Below, piece by piece: positions 25,974 to 34,428 of a stretch of 37,646 bases of DNA. The position numbers and the translations under genes are program-made. The stretch comes from Candidatus Methanoperedens sp. (GTDB lineage Archaea > Halobacteriota > Methanosarcinia > Methanosarcinales > Methanoperedenaceae), in the NCBI GenBank assembly GCA_027460465.1, contig JAPZAV010000173.1, forward strand, positions 1 through 37,646, in the 5' to 3' direction. The notes below the pieces were generated by a model. The model was not told the DNA's origin, did not search any database, and saw only the letters and a list, made by a program, of their open reading frames with translations. Numbering within the stretch: position 1 is the first letter of the stretch; every line of letters begins with the position of its first letter.

Positions 25974-26144
25974 ATGCAACCACATGACCAGAACGGGATT
26001 AAGTACATCCTGCGCGACACATTAGGGAAAGTGATATATTATAGGGACTATAAAGACATTTTCAATATCTTCATGAAGACCATCAGGGAATTCGAGGATT
26101 TTAAACCGCGCCTGGAATTATATTATTCAAGTCTGGGAGTATAA
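25974..26144 (+). pseudogene. Chimeric ORF: Cys-cluster gene start joined to nucleotidyltransferase (MNT) tail
   Basis: The 5' part, including GAGGTATTAAATCATG and MQPHDQN, nearly matches the start of the intact Cys-cluster gene at 31735 over about 50 bases. From about 26022 the frame reads LGKVIYYRDYKDIFNIF and FEDFKPRLELYYSSLGV, which resembles the C-terminal end of MNT-type antitoxins. The result is an open 56-codon frame. It is best read as a deletion scar joining two unrelated genes; a short hybrid protein could still be made. Confidence 0.55.
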
Positions 26145-26147
26145 AAT

Positions 26148-26210
26148 TTGCAGCAATCAGACCGAGAGCGCATATTTACCAAGCTCAATGAGATGATAAG
26201 GTATCTTTGT
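26148..26210 (+). pseudogene. Trace of a HEPN (DUF86-like) toxin gene start
   Basis: Directly after the MNT-like tail, a TTG-initiated frame reads QQSDRERIFTKLNEMIRYL, which resembles the opening of HEPN/DUF86 toxins that normally follow MNT genes. Similarity ends at about 26210, where the sequence becomes pyrimidine-rich and reaches a stop. Short match, low certainty; order and spacing fit a former MNT-HEPN pair. Confidence 0.35.
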
Positions 26211-26292
26211 CCCCCCGTCTCCTTTTTCCACATACATCATCTCTAACTTCATTTAGCTTAAGATTAAATAGCTTGTAATTCAAATGTAGATT

Positions 26293-26655
26293 ATGCCTGT
26301 GGAGAAAGTACCATCTTGGTTTAGACAGTTTTTAATGCCTGAACTTAATGAGATAAAAGGCAAACTTGAAGCTATCAGTACAAAGATAGAATCAACAAAT
26401 GAAAGAATAGATAGCCTTAGAAACGAAGCAAAATCAGAGATAGCGCGTCTTGAAGAAAGAATTGGCAGCCTTGAAACGAATCTGAATACCAGGATTGATA
26501 GTTTGCGGAATGAAACTAAAATGGAGATAGGCAGCCTGAGAACGGAGATGATAGTAAAGCTTGATTCACTTGAAAAGCGAATACCTGTTATAGAGAAGAT
26601 GGCAGCATTTGAACTCAGGATTGCAGAATTAGAAAAAAAGCTTGCAGTGGTTTAG
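26293..26655 (+). CDS. Coiled-coil protein
   Basis: 120 residues. After a short N-terminal segment (PVEKVPSWFRQFLMPELNEI) the chain is an almost continuous coiled coil with an internal repeat: ERIDSLRNEAKSEIARLEER is echoed by TRIDSLRNETKMEIGSLRTE. No membrane or enzyme motif. I have seen similar small coiled-coil proteins with such openings in ANME/methanogen genomes, which contributes to the host guess. It lies in the scar zone without an obvious operon partner. Function unknown. Confidence 0.7.
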   Translation: MPVEKVPSWFRQFLMPELNEIKGKLEAISTKIESTNERIDSLRNEAKSEIARLEERIGSLETNLNTRIDSLRNETKMEIGSLRTEMIVKLDSLEKRIPVIEKMAAFELRIAELEKKLAVV

Positions 26656-26702
26656 CTTATTCATTCATATTATCAGCTCAATGCTGTATCAATAACATAG
26701 AA

Positions 26703-26920
26703 ATGATTGCAGGCCTACTGGAAAAAAACTTCGGCTTTCCTGATGGCAACATCACATTGCTGCGGGACAAAGAGGCTGCACGCGGGGGATCCTGGCAGCA
26801 TTTAATGCACTGACCGACCACATAGAAGAAGACGATATTGCAATCATCTATTATAGCGGCCACGGCTCTCGGATGAGAGATCGGGAAGGCGATGAACCTG
26901 ATGCCTGGGATGAAACTTGA
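26703..26920 (+). pseudogene. Caspase-like (peptidase C14) gene fragment, frameshifted
   Basis: From 26703 the frame reads MIAGLLEKNFGFPDGNITLL then RDKEAARG; after a one-base shift near 26786 it continues as ILAAFNALTDHIEEDDIAII then YYSGHGSRMRDREGDEPDAW. These are the p20-type blocks of prokaryotic caspase homologues, with YSGHGS holding the catalytic His. The frame stops at 26918-26920, before the catalytic Cys segment, and the N-terminus is missing. It lies 30 bases before an intact CHAT gene, another caspase-clan protease. Confidence 0.75.
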
Positions 26921-26950
26921 CAAAATATGGTATGAAATAAGGGGAAGAAA

Positions 26951-28813
26951 ATGCAAATCAGCAGTGAATTAACGTATGACGACTTCGAGGTGGAGATTGG
27001 CATTGGCAAAGGACGGGAGTATCCCATAGCTGTTTTACATTCAGCGGCCGGGGAAGCTCGTGAAACCATGCATTTCCCTTATGACGAGCTGGTGCTTGAA
27101 AACCGCCTTAAAGATTTGAAAATCGCGCTTCTGGGATCTGGAGGAATGCGCCGTTCTTCTCTTTCTTCGGAAGAACAGATGGTTCAGAGTTTTGGCAGTG
27201 ACCTTTTCAACTCACTTATCACAGGTGAAGTACGCAATCGCTATGATGTCAGCCTTGAGAAAGCAAAATCGAAAGGAAGGGGATTGAGAGTAAAACTTCG
27301 CATTCAACCTCCCAACCTTGCTGTGTTGCCCTGGGAGTTCCTGTATGAACCGCGCCAGTCAGAATATATGGGCCTTATGCGAAGTATATCGATAGTGCGT
27401 TATCCTGAGCATCCCCAGCCAATCCAGCCGCTGTCTGTGACGCTGCCGCTTCGTATCCTCGGCATGGTTGTAAGCCCGATAGATCTGCCCAGGCTGGATA
27501 TAAATATTGAAAAACAGCGAGTGGAAGAATCCCTCAAGAACCTGCAGGAGAACGGCCTTGTTGAGCTGACATGGCTTGAGGGGCAGACCTGGCGTGACCT
27601 GCAGAAAGCAATGCGCGGCGGCCCGTGGCACATCTTCCATTTCGTAGGTCATGGAGGATTTGATCGCAGTGCCGGTGAAGGGATCATAGCTCTGGCTGAC
27701 GGGGAGGGGCGAATGCGTCCTTTCAGCGCTACTGAATTAAGCAGATTACTTGCCGACCACTATCCTCTTCGCCTTGTGATATTGAACTCCTGCGAAGGGG
27801 CACGAGGGAGCGACCGCGACCTGACCTCAAGCACTGCCTCCATACTGGTGCGCCGGGGCATTCCTGCTGTTCTTGGGATGCAGTACAAGATCACTGACAG
27901 GGCGGCAATTGAGTTCGCTCGTACGTTCTATGAAGCCCTGGCTGATGGCATGCTTGTGGATGCAGCCGTGGCAGAAGCGCGAAAAGCCATAAGCATCGAA
28001 GTTGCGAACACGGTTGAATGGGGAACTCCTGTGCTGTATATGCGCTCGCCTGATGGCGTGCTGTTCAGCATACAGAAAAAGAAAGTAAAGGGCAGGAAGC
28101 GAATAAAAGAAGAACCCATATCACCTGAAGAGAAAGAACGACTGGAACAAGAACGAAGAGAGCGAGAGGCACGACAGACTGAGTTATCAGCATTGTATTC
28201 GAAAGGTACGGAAGCGCTGGAGGCGCAGGATTGGCAGACAGCGGTTGAGTGGTTCAAAGAGATTATTGCAATAGATGCCGATTACAGGGATGCCAGTGCC
28301 AAATTGATGGAAGCAGAGCGGCAATTAGATTTAGTTGAAGATAAGGAGAGGCAGCGATTGGAAGAGCTGTATGCCAAGGTTGTGAAAGCAAATGAAGCCA
28401 AGAACTGGACACTGGTTATTTCCATCTGCCAGGAAATAGGCAAAATCGACCCTGATTATAAGAACGTAGCAACCCTTTCAGATGCAGCGAAGATTAATCT
28501 CTTGAGGCAAGAACATGCTGAAAAGGAGAAAGCTCTTAAAGAAAAAGAAGAAAAGCTGGAGGAAAAAAAACGAGACCTGGAGTTGAAAGAGAAAGCTGCC
28601 AAAGAAGCAAAACTCGATGCTCAAAAAGAAGCAGAGCGGCTGGAAAAAGAGCACAGAGAGCGAGAGGCGCGGCAGAAGCTGGATTGGATTGCGAATGCAG
28701 ATAAAAAGATTGATACAACAACTACTGCAAAATATTGTTACAATTGCGGTTATCCAAATGTGGATAAGATAAATTTTTGCACACAGTGTGGTGCTAAATT
28801 ATCCGAGAAATAA
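26951..28813 (+). CDS. CHAT-domain caspase-clan protease with C-terminal zinc ribbon
   Basis: 620 residues. The N-terminal ~150 residues resemble the region preceding CHAT domains (NLAVLPWEFLYEP). The CHAT domain has both catalytic positions: His234 in HFVGHGGF and Cys281 in LNSCEGARG, followed by RRGIPAVLGMQYKITDRAAI. Residues ~375-590 are highly charged and helical with TPR-like stretches (ALEAQDWQTAVEWFKEII, ANEAKNWTLVISICQEIGKI). The end carries a double CxxC zinc ribbon (CYNCGYPN, FCTQCGAKL). AAGGGGAAG precedes the start. CHAT proteases act in signalling and defence, including cell-death pathways. The zinc ribbon may recruit a partner such as the next gene product. Confidence 0.9.
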   Translation: MQISSELTYDDFEVEIGIGKGREYPIAVLHSAAGEARETMHFPYDELVLENRLKDLKIALLGSGGMRRSSLSSEEQMVQSFGSDLFNSLITGEVRNRYDVSLEKAKSKGRGLRVKLRIQPPNLAVLPWEFLYEPRQSEYMGLMRSISIVRYPEHPQPIQPLSVTLPLRILGMVVSPIDLPRLDINIEKQRVEESLKNLQENGLVELTWLEGQTWRDLQKAMRGGPWHIFHFVGHGGFDRSAGEGIIALADGEGRMRPFSATELSRLLADHYPLRLVILNSCEGARGSDRDLTSSTASILVRRGIPAVLGMQYKITDRAAIEFARTFYEALADGMLVDAAVAEARKAISIEVANTVEWGTPVLYMRSPDGVLFSIQKKKVKGRKRIKEEPISPEEKERLEQERREREARQTELSALYSKGTEALEAQDWQTAVEWFKEIIAIDADYRDASAKLMEAERQLDLVEDKERQRLEELYAKVVKANEAKNWTLVISICQEIGKIDPDYKNVATLSDAAKINLLRQEHAEKEKALKEKEEKLEEKKRDLELKEKAAKEAKLDAQKEAERLEKEHREREARQKLDWIANADKKIDTTTTAKYCYNCGYPNVDKINFCTQCGAKLSEK

Positions 28814-28829
28814 TATGGAAGGTGTAAAA

Positions 28830-29096
28830 ATGAAATGTCCGAACTGTGGTTTCGAAAATCCAGAAATGGCAAAGTTTTGTGGAAAATGTGGAACAGTCAT
28901 AAGAACAACACAGACTGGAAGTAACCCATCAGGAGCATGGTACCTGGTGCCGTTCTTCTTTGGAATCCTTGGTGGCATAATAGGCTATTTTGCCATGAGG
29001 GACAAAAATAAGGGAATGGCAAATAATCTTTTAATAGTGGGTATCGTATCTTCCATTTTCTGGTGGATTATCTTGGCGGGATTGAATTCGTATTAG
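28830..29096 (+). CDS. Zinc-ribbon membrane protein
   Basis: 88 residues from ATG 28830, chosen because GGAAGGTG lies just upstream and the protein then starts MKCPNCGFENPEMAKFCGKC. Cys3, 6, 17 and 20 form a zinc ribbon like the one ending the CHAT protein. Two hydrophobic helices follow (YLVPFFFGILGGIIGYFAM; NNLLIVGIVSSIFWWIIL). It starts 17 bases after the CHAT stop, so the two are probably cotranscribed and could form a membrane-linked complex. Confidence 0.75.
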   Translation: MKCPNCGFENPEMAKFCGKCGTVIRTTQTGSNPSGAWYLVPFFFGILGGIIGYFAMRDKNKGMANNLLIVGIVSSIFWWIILAGLNSY

Positions 29097-29134
29097 CTGA
29101 AATTTCTATATACATATCAGAAGGAGTTCCTTTT

Positions 29135-29293
29135 AGTCTGCGGCTGATCAAATCAGGGGCCCTGCAGGCTAAGCTCAAGATCGGAGCACCGGGGGATAAA
29201 TACGAGCAGGAGGCTGATAGGGTGGCGGAGCAAGTGATGAGGAGGCCTGAGCCCAACACCAACCTGCAGACAGTTTACCGGCTATTCACATAA
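29135..29293 (+). pseudogene. DUF4157-family leader remnant
   Basis: The frame reads LRLIKSGALQAKLKIGAPGD then KYEQEADRVAEQVMRRPEPN, the conserved leader of the DUF4157 proteins, ending at TAA 29291-29293. The first part of the leader (M-x-ER, IGNQAV) and a proper start codon are missing. In another frame the sequence continues into the ORF at 29302; that frame is open from 29251, so a single shift near 29250 would join leader and cargo. Confidence 0.75.
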
Positions 29294-29301
29294 GACCGAC
29301 T

Positions 29302-29901
29302 GTGCCTCAAGTGGCATGCCAGCCAGCGCCCAAGCCCAAAGCCCCCGCCAAACCAAAAACTCCTGCCAAGCCTAAAGTCTCAGTCACTGTGGACAATGTG
29401 GACGAGGTGTACGGTTCTCTCACGGATGACATCGCAAAAGAGGTGTTCGCTGCCTACGGCAGCCCACTGGCAGGTAATGAGAAGAGTCTAATATCTGCGT
29501 TTGATGCCAAGAACCTGAGTGCATGGATAGGACTGGCGATCATCAAGGAGGAGTCGTCTTTCGCCAATCGAGCGAACAACCCCGACCTTGACGAACGCAA
29601 TGAAGCGAACCCGTTCAGTGTGCACTTCAACACCGATCGGAAACGGTGGCCGAAAGGTTGTGGCAAGAACCTCCTATTGATCGAGGATAATAAAAAGGAG
29701 TATACACCAGGCGAAACTGTAAAAAAAGAGTGCGCAGCGAAAGGATTTCGTTTACCAACATTTCCTGAAAGTGCAGCAGGGGCAGCAAAGACCATCAAAA
29801 ACAAAGGATTCGAAGCTTACAGAGAGAAAGGCGGCTACAAGGAGGTTCTCAATGGCCACCTGAGGGACATGATAAGCAAAATAAAACTGGAACCGAAATG
29901 A
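29302..29901 (+). CDS. Orphan cargo-type domain, possibly lysozyme-fold (frame-broken from its leader)
   Basis: 199 residues from a GTG. A Pro/Lys/Ala-rich linker (PKPKAPAKPKTPAKPK) leads into a domain with AWIGLAIIKEESSFANRANN and NEANPFSVHFNTDRKRW. The IKEESSF motif resembles the catalytic-Glu region of lytic transglycosylase/lysozyme-like enzymes (typically [KQ]ESSFNP), which would suggest murein or pseudomurein cleavage; this is a weak, single-motif inference. No HExxH core is present, unlike the other family members, so the DUF4157 core was lost. Expression is doubtful because of the frame break upstream. Confidence 0.6.
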   Translation: MPQVACQPAPKPKAPAKPKTPAKPKVSVTVDNVDEVYGSLTDDIAKEVFAAYGSPLAGNEKSLISAFDAKNLSAWIGLAIIKEESSFANRANNPDLDERNEANPFSVHFNTDRKRWPKGCGKNLLLIEDNKKEYTPGETVKKECAAKGFRLPTFPESAAGAAKTIKNKGFEAYREKGGYKEVLNGHLRDMISKIKLEPK

Positions 29902-30013
29902 ACCAGGTACTGGCGGGCAGGTTGAAGCGGGTGCTGCCATTGTAGGTGGCACTGATCCTGTGTGCAAGTAATGTTTTCCAATTGCCACATGCATGAAATA
30001 ATGGAGATATCAA

Positions 30014-31447
30014 ATGGCTGAAAGAGTCCAGGTATGCAATAAAAAGCCAGAAGCCAAGAGAGAAAACAGGGCTTCTCAAACACAAAAGGCAGGTCTCTCT
30101 CAATCCATTAGCTCGCCTGTAGAACAAATCCTGTTTCTTCAAAGAACTATCGGAAATCAGGCGGTTGGAAACCTGATTAAGTCAGGGGCTTTGCAGGCTA
30201 AACTCAGGATCGGACGGCCTGGTGACATCTATGAGCAGGAGGCTGATAGGGTGGCGGAGCGGGTGATGCGGATGCCTGACCATGCATCTGTCCCGCAGTC
30301 TCAGGTCAATTCACGGTCAGAGGGGTTATCAATTCAAAGCGCACGCTGTGATTCTGAGAAAGATATTCACCACAGTCAGTCAGGTGTACCACCCATCGTC
30401 CACCAAGTCCTTCGCTCCCCTGGCCAGCCGCTCGATGCTGCCGCCAGCACCTTTATGGAGCCGCGCTTTGGACACGACTTCAATCAGGTGCGGGTGCATA
30501 CGAATGCCAGAGCGACGGAGTCGGTACAAGGCATCAATGCGTTAGCCTACACGGTGGGCAACAACATCGTTTTCGGACGCGGACAATATGCGCCTGGGAC
30601 AACGACGGGCAGCCGACTACTAGCACACGAGTTGACGCATGTAGTGCAGCAGGAAGCGGGGGGTTCGAGATCTGTTCATGCCAAGCCTGCAATGGATCAG
30701 CCCGGAAGCCCGTTTGAACGAGAAGCAGATTTCATGGCATATGCCGTGAAGCGCTCATCCCCATCGCCGTTGAGAGGGCACATGGGCAGCACACTGCCAT
30801 ATCGCGAGGCGACTGAGTTGGCCGAATGCATACGGATCATGGGAGAAGAGAACAGGGATTATTGCCGCGCAGAGGTGCTCGGCGAGAAACCAGAGCCTGT
30901 TGAGGAGGCACCAAAGTGGACTCGTAAACATACGAAGGGGCCAAGGTTATTGAATGGAGAGGAGCCTTCTTATCAGGTTTGGTTTGATCACATCCTGCCT
31001 CCTGTCCCCACCGGCGTAAAGCAGATATGGCAGATTGTTGAGAGTACACACACGTTCCTAACTGATAAATGCGAAGTGAAAACTGAGACGGGTTTTAGAA
31101 TTGACATCGTCAACATCGGCACACGCCAAAAGATAGATGATTCGTGGGGATGGATTAGAAGAGATAATCCCTGTTTTGCGATGGAAGAGAGCAAAGCCAA
31201 TATAGGGTTTGATGACCAAACCAGCAATTTGGCTGAACAGACCAATGTTCCGGCGACAAAGCAGCTCGCAGAAGATACGTTAGGAAAGATGACCGGCCCG
31301 AAGGGCGCTTATTCTGGTGTGTATACCTTCGTCAAGAGCAGGAATTGCAGAGACTGTCCTGAAAAGCTAAAGGAAATACAGGAGAAGAATAAAGCGCCGA
31401 ATGGGGAAGCCTTGAAAGTTGAAGGGGTCGGCAGTTGGAAGTCTTAG
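30014..31447 (+). CDS. DUF4157 protein with unknown C-terminal region
   Basis: 477 residues, start supported by GGAGATATC upstream. Leader: MAERVQVCNKKPEAKRENRA, LQRTIGNQAVGNLIKSGALQ, PGDIYEQEADRVAERVMRMP. The core contains LRSPGQPLDAAASTFMEPRF and HELTH at 205-209. Just after it, GSPFEREADFMAYAV resembles a second EAD-type motif. The ~220-residue C-terminal region (YQVWFDHILPPVPTGVKQIW, FVKSRNCRDCPEKLKEIQEK) is unrecognised. It lacks the CPxC motif found in the linkers of its paralogues. Likely eCIS-associated cargo; the Cys-cluster gene at 31735 follows. Confidence 0.87.
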   Translation: MAERVQVCNKKPEAKRENRASQTQKAGLSQSISSPVEQILFLQRTIGNQAVGNLIKSGALQAKLRIGRPGDIYEQEADRVAERVMRMPDHASVPQSQVNSRSEGLSIQSARCDSEKDIHHSQSGVPPIVHQVLRSPGQPLDAAASTFMEPRFGHDFNQVRVHTNARATESVQGINALAYTVGNNIVFGRGQYAPGTTTGSRLLAHELTHVVQQEAGGSRSVHAKPAMDQPGSPFEREADFMAYAVKRSSPSPLRGHMGSTLPYREATELAECIRIMGEENRDYCRAEVLGEKPEPVEEAPKWTRKHTKGPRLLNGEEPSYQVWFDHILPPVPTGVKQIWQIVESTHTFLTDKCEVKTETGFRIDIVNIGTRQKIDDSWGWIRRDNPCFAMEESKANIGFDDQTSNLAEQTNVPATKQLAEDTLGKMTGPKGAYSGVYTFVKSRNCRDCPEKLKEIQEKNKAPNGEALKVEGVGSWKS

Positions 31448-31457
31448 GCAGTATAGC

Positions 31458-31482
31458 ATGGGTGGAGCGCGGCGAAACCCAT
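31458..31482. repeat. REP-like palindromic sequence
   Basis: ATGGGT (31458-31463) and ACCCAT (31477-31482) flank GGAGCGCGGCGAA. This GGGTGGAGCGCGGCGAAACCC-type motif resembles a repetitive extragenic sequence I recall from many prokaryote genomes. It lies 10 bases after the DUF4157 stop. The remaining bases up to 31719 contain no gene I can support. Confidence 0.35.
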
Positions 31483-31734
31483 CAATGGATGTGGATGGAT
31501 ATGATAAGTTCCTGCGATCGCCTCTACTTATTCTGCAACTACAAAGGGTGCAACGGGTTAGTGGAATAGGTATTGATAATATGATTGATCCACTGATTGC
31601 TATAAATGACGAGTTACCGGCATTACCGGCTGAAAGGGGGTTGCCATTTTTTTTCACCGCGGTATTAGCGGAGCGCCGGAGTCGGCTGTTGACCGAAAAT
31701 ATTCAAGGATTACCAACTCATGAGGTATCTAATC

Positions 31735-32391
31735 ATGCAACCATATGACCAGAATCTGATCAAAGACACCCCGCGCGACGCATTAAAAGAATTAGCCGAA
31801 GGCCTGCTCTATACCCACACACGCATCAATGCTAACACTACTAAAATCCTGGAAGCAGCCTCTTTCCTCTATGCCCTCATAGAAATGTTGAATGAAAAGG
31901 GCGTGATCACCATCGAGGAACTGGATGATCGAAAAAAGCAGGTGGCACAGCGATTAGTGCAGAAGTTCGTTGAAAGCGGGATGGGGCTCATGTATCAGGA
32001 TCCTGAGCACGACAAGTATACGTTTGAACATGAAGCCGATGTAGATTGCCTGAGCCGGCTGCCTGTCTGCAAAGCGGTGTGCTGCAAACTTCCTTTCGCC
32101 CTGTCAAGACAGGATGTGGAGGAGGGGATCATCCGCTGGGAATTCGGGCGTCCGTATCTTATAGCACATGGAGCAGATGGTTACTGCGTTCATCTGGACA
32201 GGGATACCTACAGGTGCACAGTGCGCGAGCAACGCACAGTGCCGTGCAGGGGATTTGACTGCAGGGATAATGAGAAATGGAAGGTGTGGGTGGATTATGA
32301 GAGGAAGATAATTGATCCTGAATTGTTGAAGCGGATTGATAGGGAAAATAATAAAATTTACTTATCCTGTGTATCAAATAATTTAAAATAA
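31735..32391 (+). CDS. YkgJ-type cysteine-cluster (zinc/iron-binding) protein
   Basis: 218 residues from ATG 31735, preferred over ATG 31720 because the GAGGTAT-...-ATCATG arrangement is conserved in the remnant at 25974. The N-terminal half is helical (ILEAASFLYALIEMLNEKGV). The C-terminal half has the cluster C105-x6-C112-x3-C116-C117, then CVHLD, RCTVREQ and PCRGFDC, typical of the YkgJ family, thought to bind iron or zinc and of unknown function. A paralogue with identical Cys spacing lies at 36051. It sits between two DUF4157 genes, suggesting a role with them, for example in metal loading or modification; this is inference. Confidence 0.85.
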   Translation: MQPYDQNLIKDTPRDALKELAEGLLYTHTRINANTTKILEAASFLYALIEMLNEKGVITIEELDDRKKQVAQRLVQKFVESGMGLMYQDPEHDKYTFEHEADVDCLSRLPVCKAVCCKLPFALSRQDVEEGIIRWEFGRPYLIAHGADGYCVHLDRDTYRCTVREQRTVPCRGFDCRDNEKWKVWVDYERKIIDPELLKRIDRENNKIYLSCVSNNLK

Positions 32392-32418
32392 TACGATATG
32401 AACTAATGGAGAAAGAAA

Positions 32419-34380
32419 ATGACTGAAAGAACGCTGGCAAGCGCCAAAAAGCCTGAAATCAAGAAGGAAAACCAAGCTTCTCGTTCGCAACAAACCAATT
32501 TTTCTCAATCTCTCAATACCCCAGTTGACCGCATCTTATTTCTTCAAAGAACCATCGGCAATCAGGCAGTCGGAAGGCTGATCAAGTCTGGAGTTTTGAA
32601 GACAAAACTGAGGATAGGTCAACCTGGGGACATCTACGAGCAGGAAGCCGAAAGGGTGGCTGATCAGGTGATGCGAATGCAGGAGCCGAAGGTTTCAACA
32701 GAAACAAAGGTTTCCAGTAACATTCAGAACAACTCCATTCAGCGCAGATGTCCTGCGTGTATCAGGGAACATCAATCAAGGAAGGAAGAAGGGGAAGAAA
32801 CCCTCCAGACAAAAGAAAATTCTGATTCAACTCCCAAAGTCACATCAGACCTGGAATCAAGTATAAGCTCTATCCACGGCAGTGGTCAGCCTCTGTCTGA
32901 GCCTGTGCGCACATTTTTCGAACGGCGCTTTGGCGCCGACTTTAGCAGCGTTCGTGTGAGCTCTGACAGTCAGGCAGGTGAACTGGCTAATACATTGCAA
33001 GCGAAGGCATTTACCGTCGGCAGTAACATCTCCTTCGGCAGGGGACAGTATTCGCCAGGTACATCGGAAGGCAAGCAGCTCCTTGCTCACGAACTGACGC
33101 ATGTGATACAGCAAACGGGATCAGTCCACAGCCAGAGAATTTTACGAGCAAGGATAGATAGTGGCGAAAAAACCGCATTGTGCAATACCGCCGCCTGTGA
33201 CCTATTGCCACCTGCAGCCGATATTACTGATAATCAAGCTATCTTTCGAAAAGAAATCGATGATTTTCAACGGACCCCTGCCACTAATTCACGTGCCAGT
33301 GGCAGCATTCGTCAATTGGAATATATGGATACAGGCGCAAGACAAAAGCAGTTGCCTGACATTCAGCGACAGCACAAGCTGGAAAATGACCTGGGATCCG
33401 CTACCGGGGTAGCCTGTCCGATCTCAACAGAAAAACTCAATCACCAGAATGCAAGCCTGGATATTACATTTGACCTTGGTGGTTCTGTGCTCACTGCACA
33501 AGACATTAATAACATCGCTGTATTTGTTAATAACTGGCATGGTGCAAGCATCTCTGTTCCGGTGCGTATCCATGGTTATGCGAGCAAGGATGGGCCGCCT
33601 ACCGTCAACTGGCCGCTATCCTGTCATAGAGCGGAAGCGGTTTCCAAACAAATGCAGAAGGTCCAACCTGCGGTTGTATTGAGTACAGGACAGTCATTTC
33701 CAGCAGGGACACCGGGAATTCTCGCAGGCTTTACAGAAACCTTCGCTCATGGTGAGACCGAAGAGTTTTCCAAAACAGCACTTCCACCCAACCGCAGGGC
33801 AACAGTACATGTGCCATCATTGCCTGCATTACCGGCGAAAGTTGCTAAGGCGCCAACCGCCAAATTGAAAAGCGGCCCCACTTATACACCGAATGGCAAT
33901 ATAAAGGCAACAGCCACCGCGTTAAAAAAATCCGCCACTTTTAGAATGTCGGCTGAATTTGACCTTGATCCCCCAAACGGGGTACTGGCCGCCTGCGGCG
34001 AGATTCGTCAATACATCAGGTGGTCTAATAATAATGTTGACCCGTCGAGATTTGGTCATGAAGGGTTTTTCACAGATAAAACTTACTTGCCTGACACATG
34101 GTATGAGGATAGAGATCAACCGAACACGAGATTTGGGCATCGTAGAGGCCCGCATTCTGCCCTAAATAATGCTTTTGATCAATATTTTGACAAGGCGGGC
34201 AAAATATCACCTAACCCAGCGAGCGGACGGTTCTACGAAGGAAGAGATACTCCCAATACAAGTGGTTCAGCCGCTTATATCAGTTCTTTTGTTGGTAGCT
34301 GGGAATTTAGACTGGAAGCAATCGATACCTGTAATGGAAATAAAGTGCTGGGATCTGATAACGTAAAAATTCAATGGTAA
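32419..34380 (+). CDS. DUF4157 protein with OmpA-like domain
   Basis: 653 residues, the largest family member here; ATGGAGAAAG precedes the start. Leader: MTERTLASAKKPEIKKENQA, LQRTIGNQAVGRLIKSGVLK, PGDIYEQEAERVADQVMRMQ; then a CPAC motif and the core with HELTH at 224-228. Residues ~346-465 resemble an OmpA-like domain (LDITFDLGGSVLTAQDINN, VRIHGYASKDGPPTVNWPLS, PPNRRATVHVPS), though with fewer conserved residues than the 818 protein. The C-terminal ~150 residues (LAACGEIRQYIRWSNNNVDP and beyond) share a CGE...IRWS motif with the 818 protein. Probably peptidoglycan- or envelope-targeted cargo. Confidence 0.88.
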   Translation: MTERTLASAKKPEIKKENQASRSQQTNFSQSLNTPVDRILFLQRTIGNQAVGRLIKSGVLKTKLRIGQPGDIYEQEAERVADQVMRMQEPKVSTETKVSSNIQNNSIQRRCPACIREHQSRKEEGEETLQTKENSDSTPKVTSDLESSISSIHGSGQPLSEPVRTFFERRFGADFSSVRVSSDSQAGELANTLQAKAFTVGSNISFGRGQYSPGTSEGKQLLAHELTHVIQQTGSVHSQRILRARIDSGEKTALCNTAACDLLPPAADITDNQAIFRKEIDDFQRTPATNSRASGSIRQLEYMDTGARQKQLPDIQRQHKLENDLGSATGVACPISTEKLNHQNASLDITFDLGGSVLTAQDINNIAVFVNNWHGASISVPVRIHGYASKDGPPTVNWPLSCHRAEAVSKQMQKVQPAVVLSTGQSFPAGTPGILAGFTETFAHGETEEFSKTALPPNRRATVHVPSLPALPAKVAKAPTAKLKSGPTYTPNGNIKATATALKKSATFRMSAEFDLDPPNGVLAACGEIRQYIRWSNNNVDPSRFGHEGFFTDKTYLPDTWYEDRDQPNTRFGHRRGPHSALNNAFDQYFDKAGKISPNPASGRFYEGRDTPNTSGSAAYISSFVGSWEFRLEAIDTCNGNKVLGSDNVKIQW

Positions 34381-34428
34381 TGGGAAAAAATAGATGTTTT
34401 TTATATTGTAATATTTTATAGGAGGCGT

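Noticed and set aside
25740-25985. 81-codon minus-strand frame in the scar zone
   Set aside because: Low-complexity start region and no recognisable motif or ribosome site; it overlaps the conserved leader of the Cys-cluster remnant.
29063-29134. GTG 29063 as true start of the leader remnant
   Set aside because: This start lies inside the zinc-ribbon membrane gene, and the codons before 29135 do not match the leader of any paralogue.
31419-31748. 109-codon plus-strand frame between the DUF4157 and Cys-cluster genes
   Set aside because: It starts inside the DUF4157 gene, runs through a REP-like palindrome and has no domain; neighbouring true genes explain both ends.
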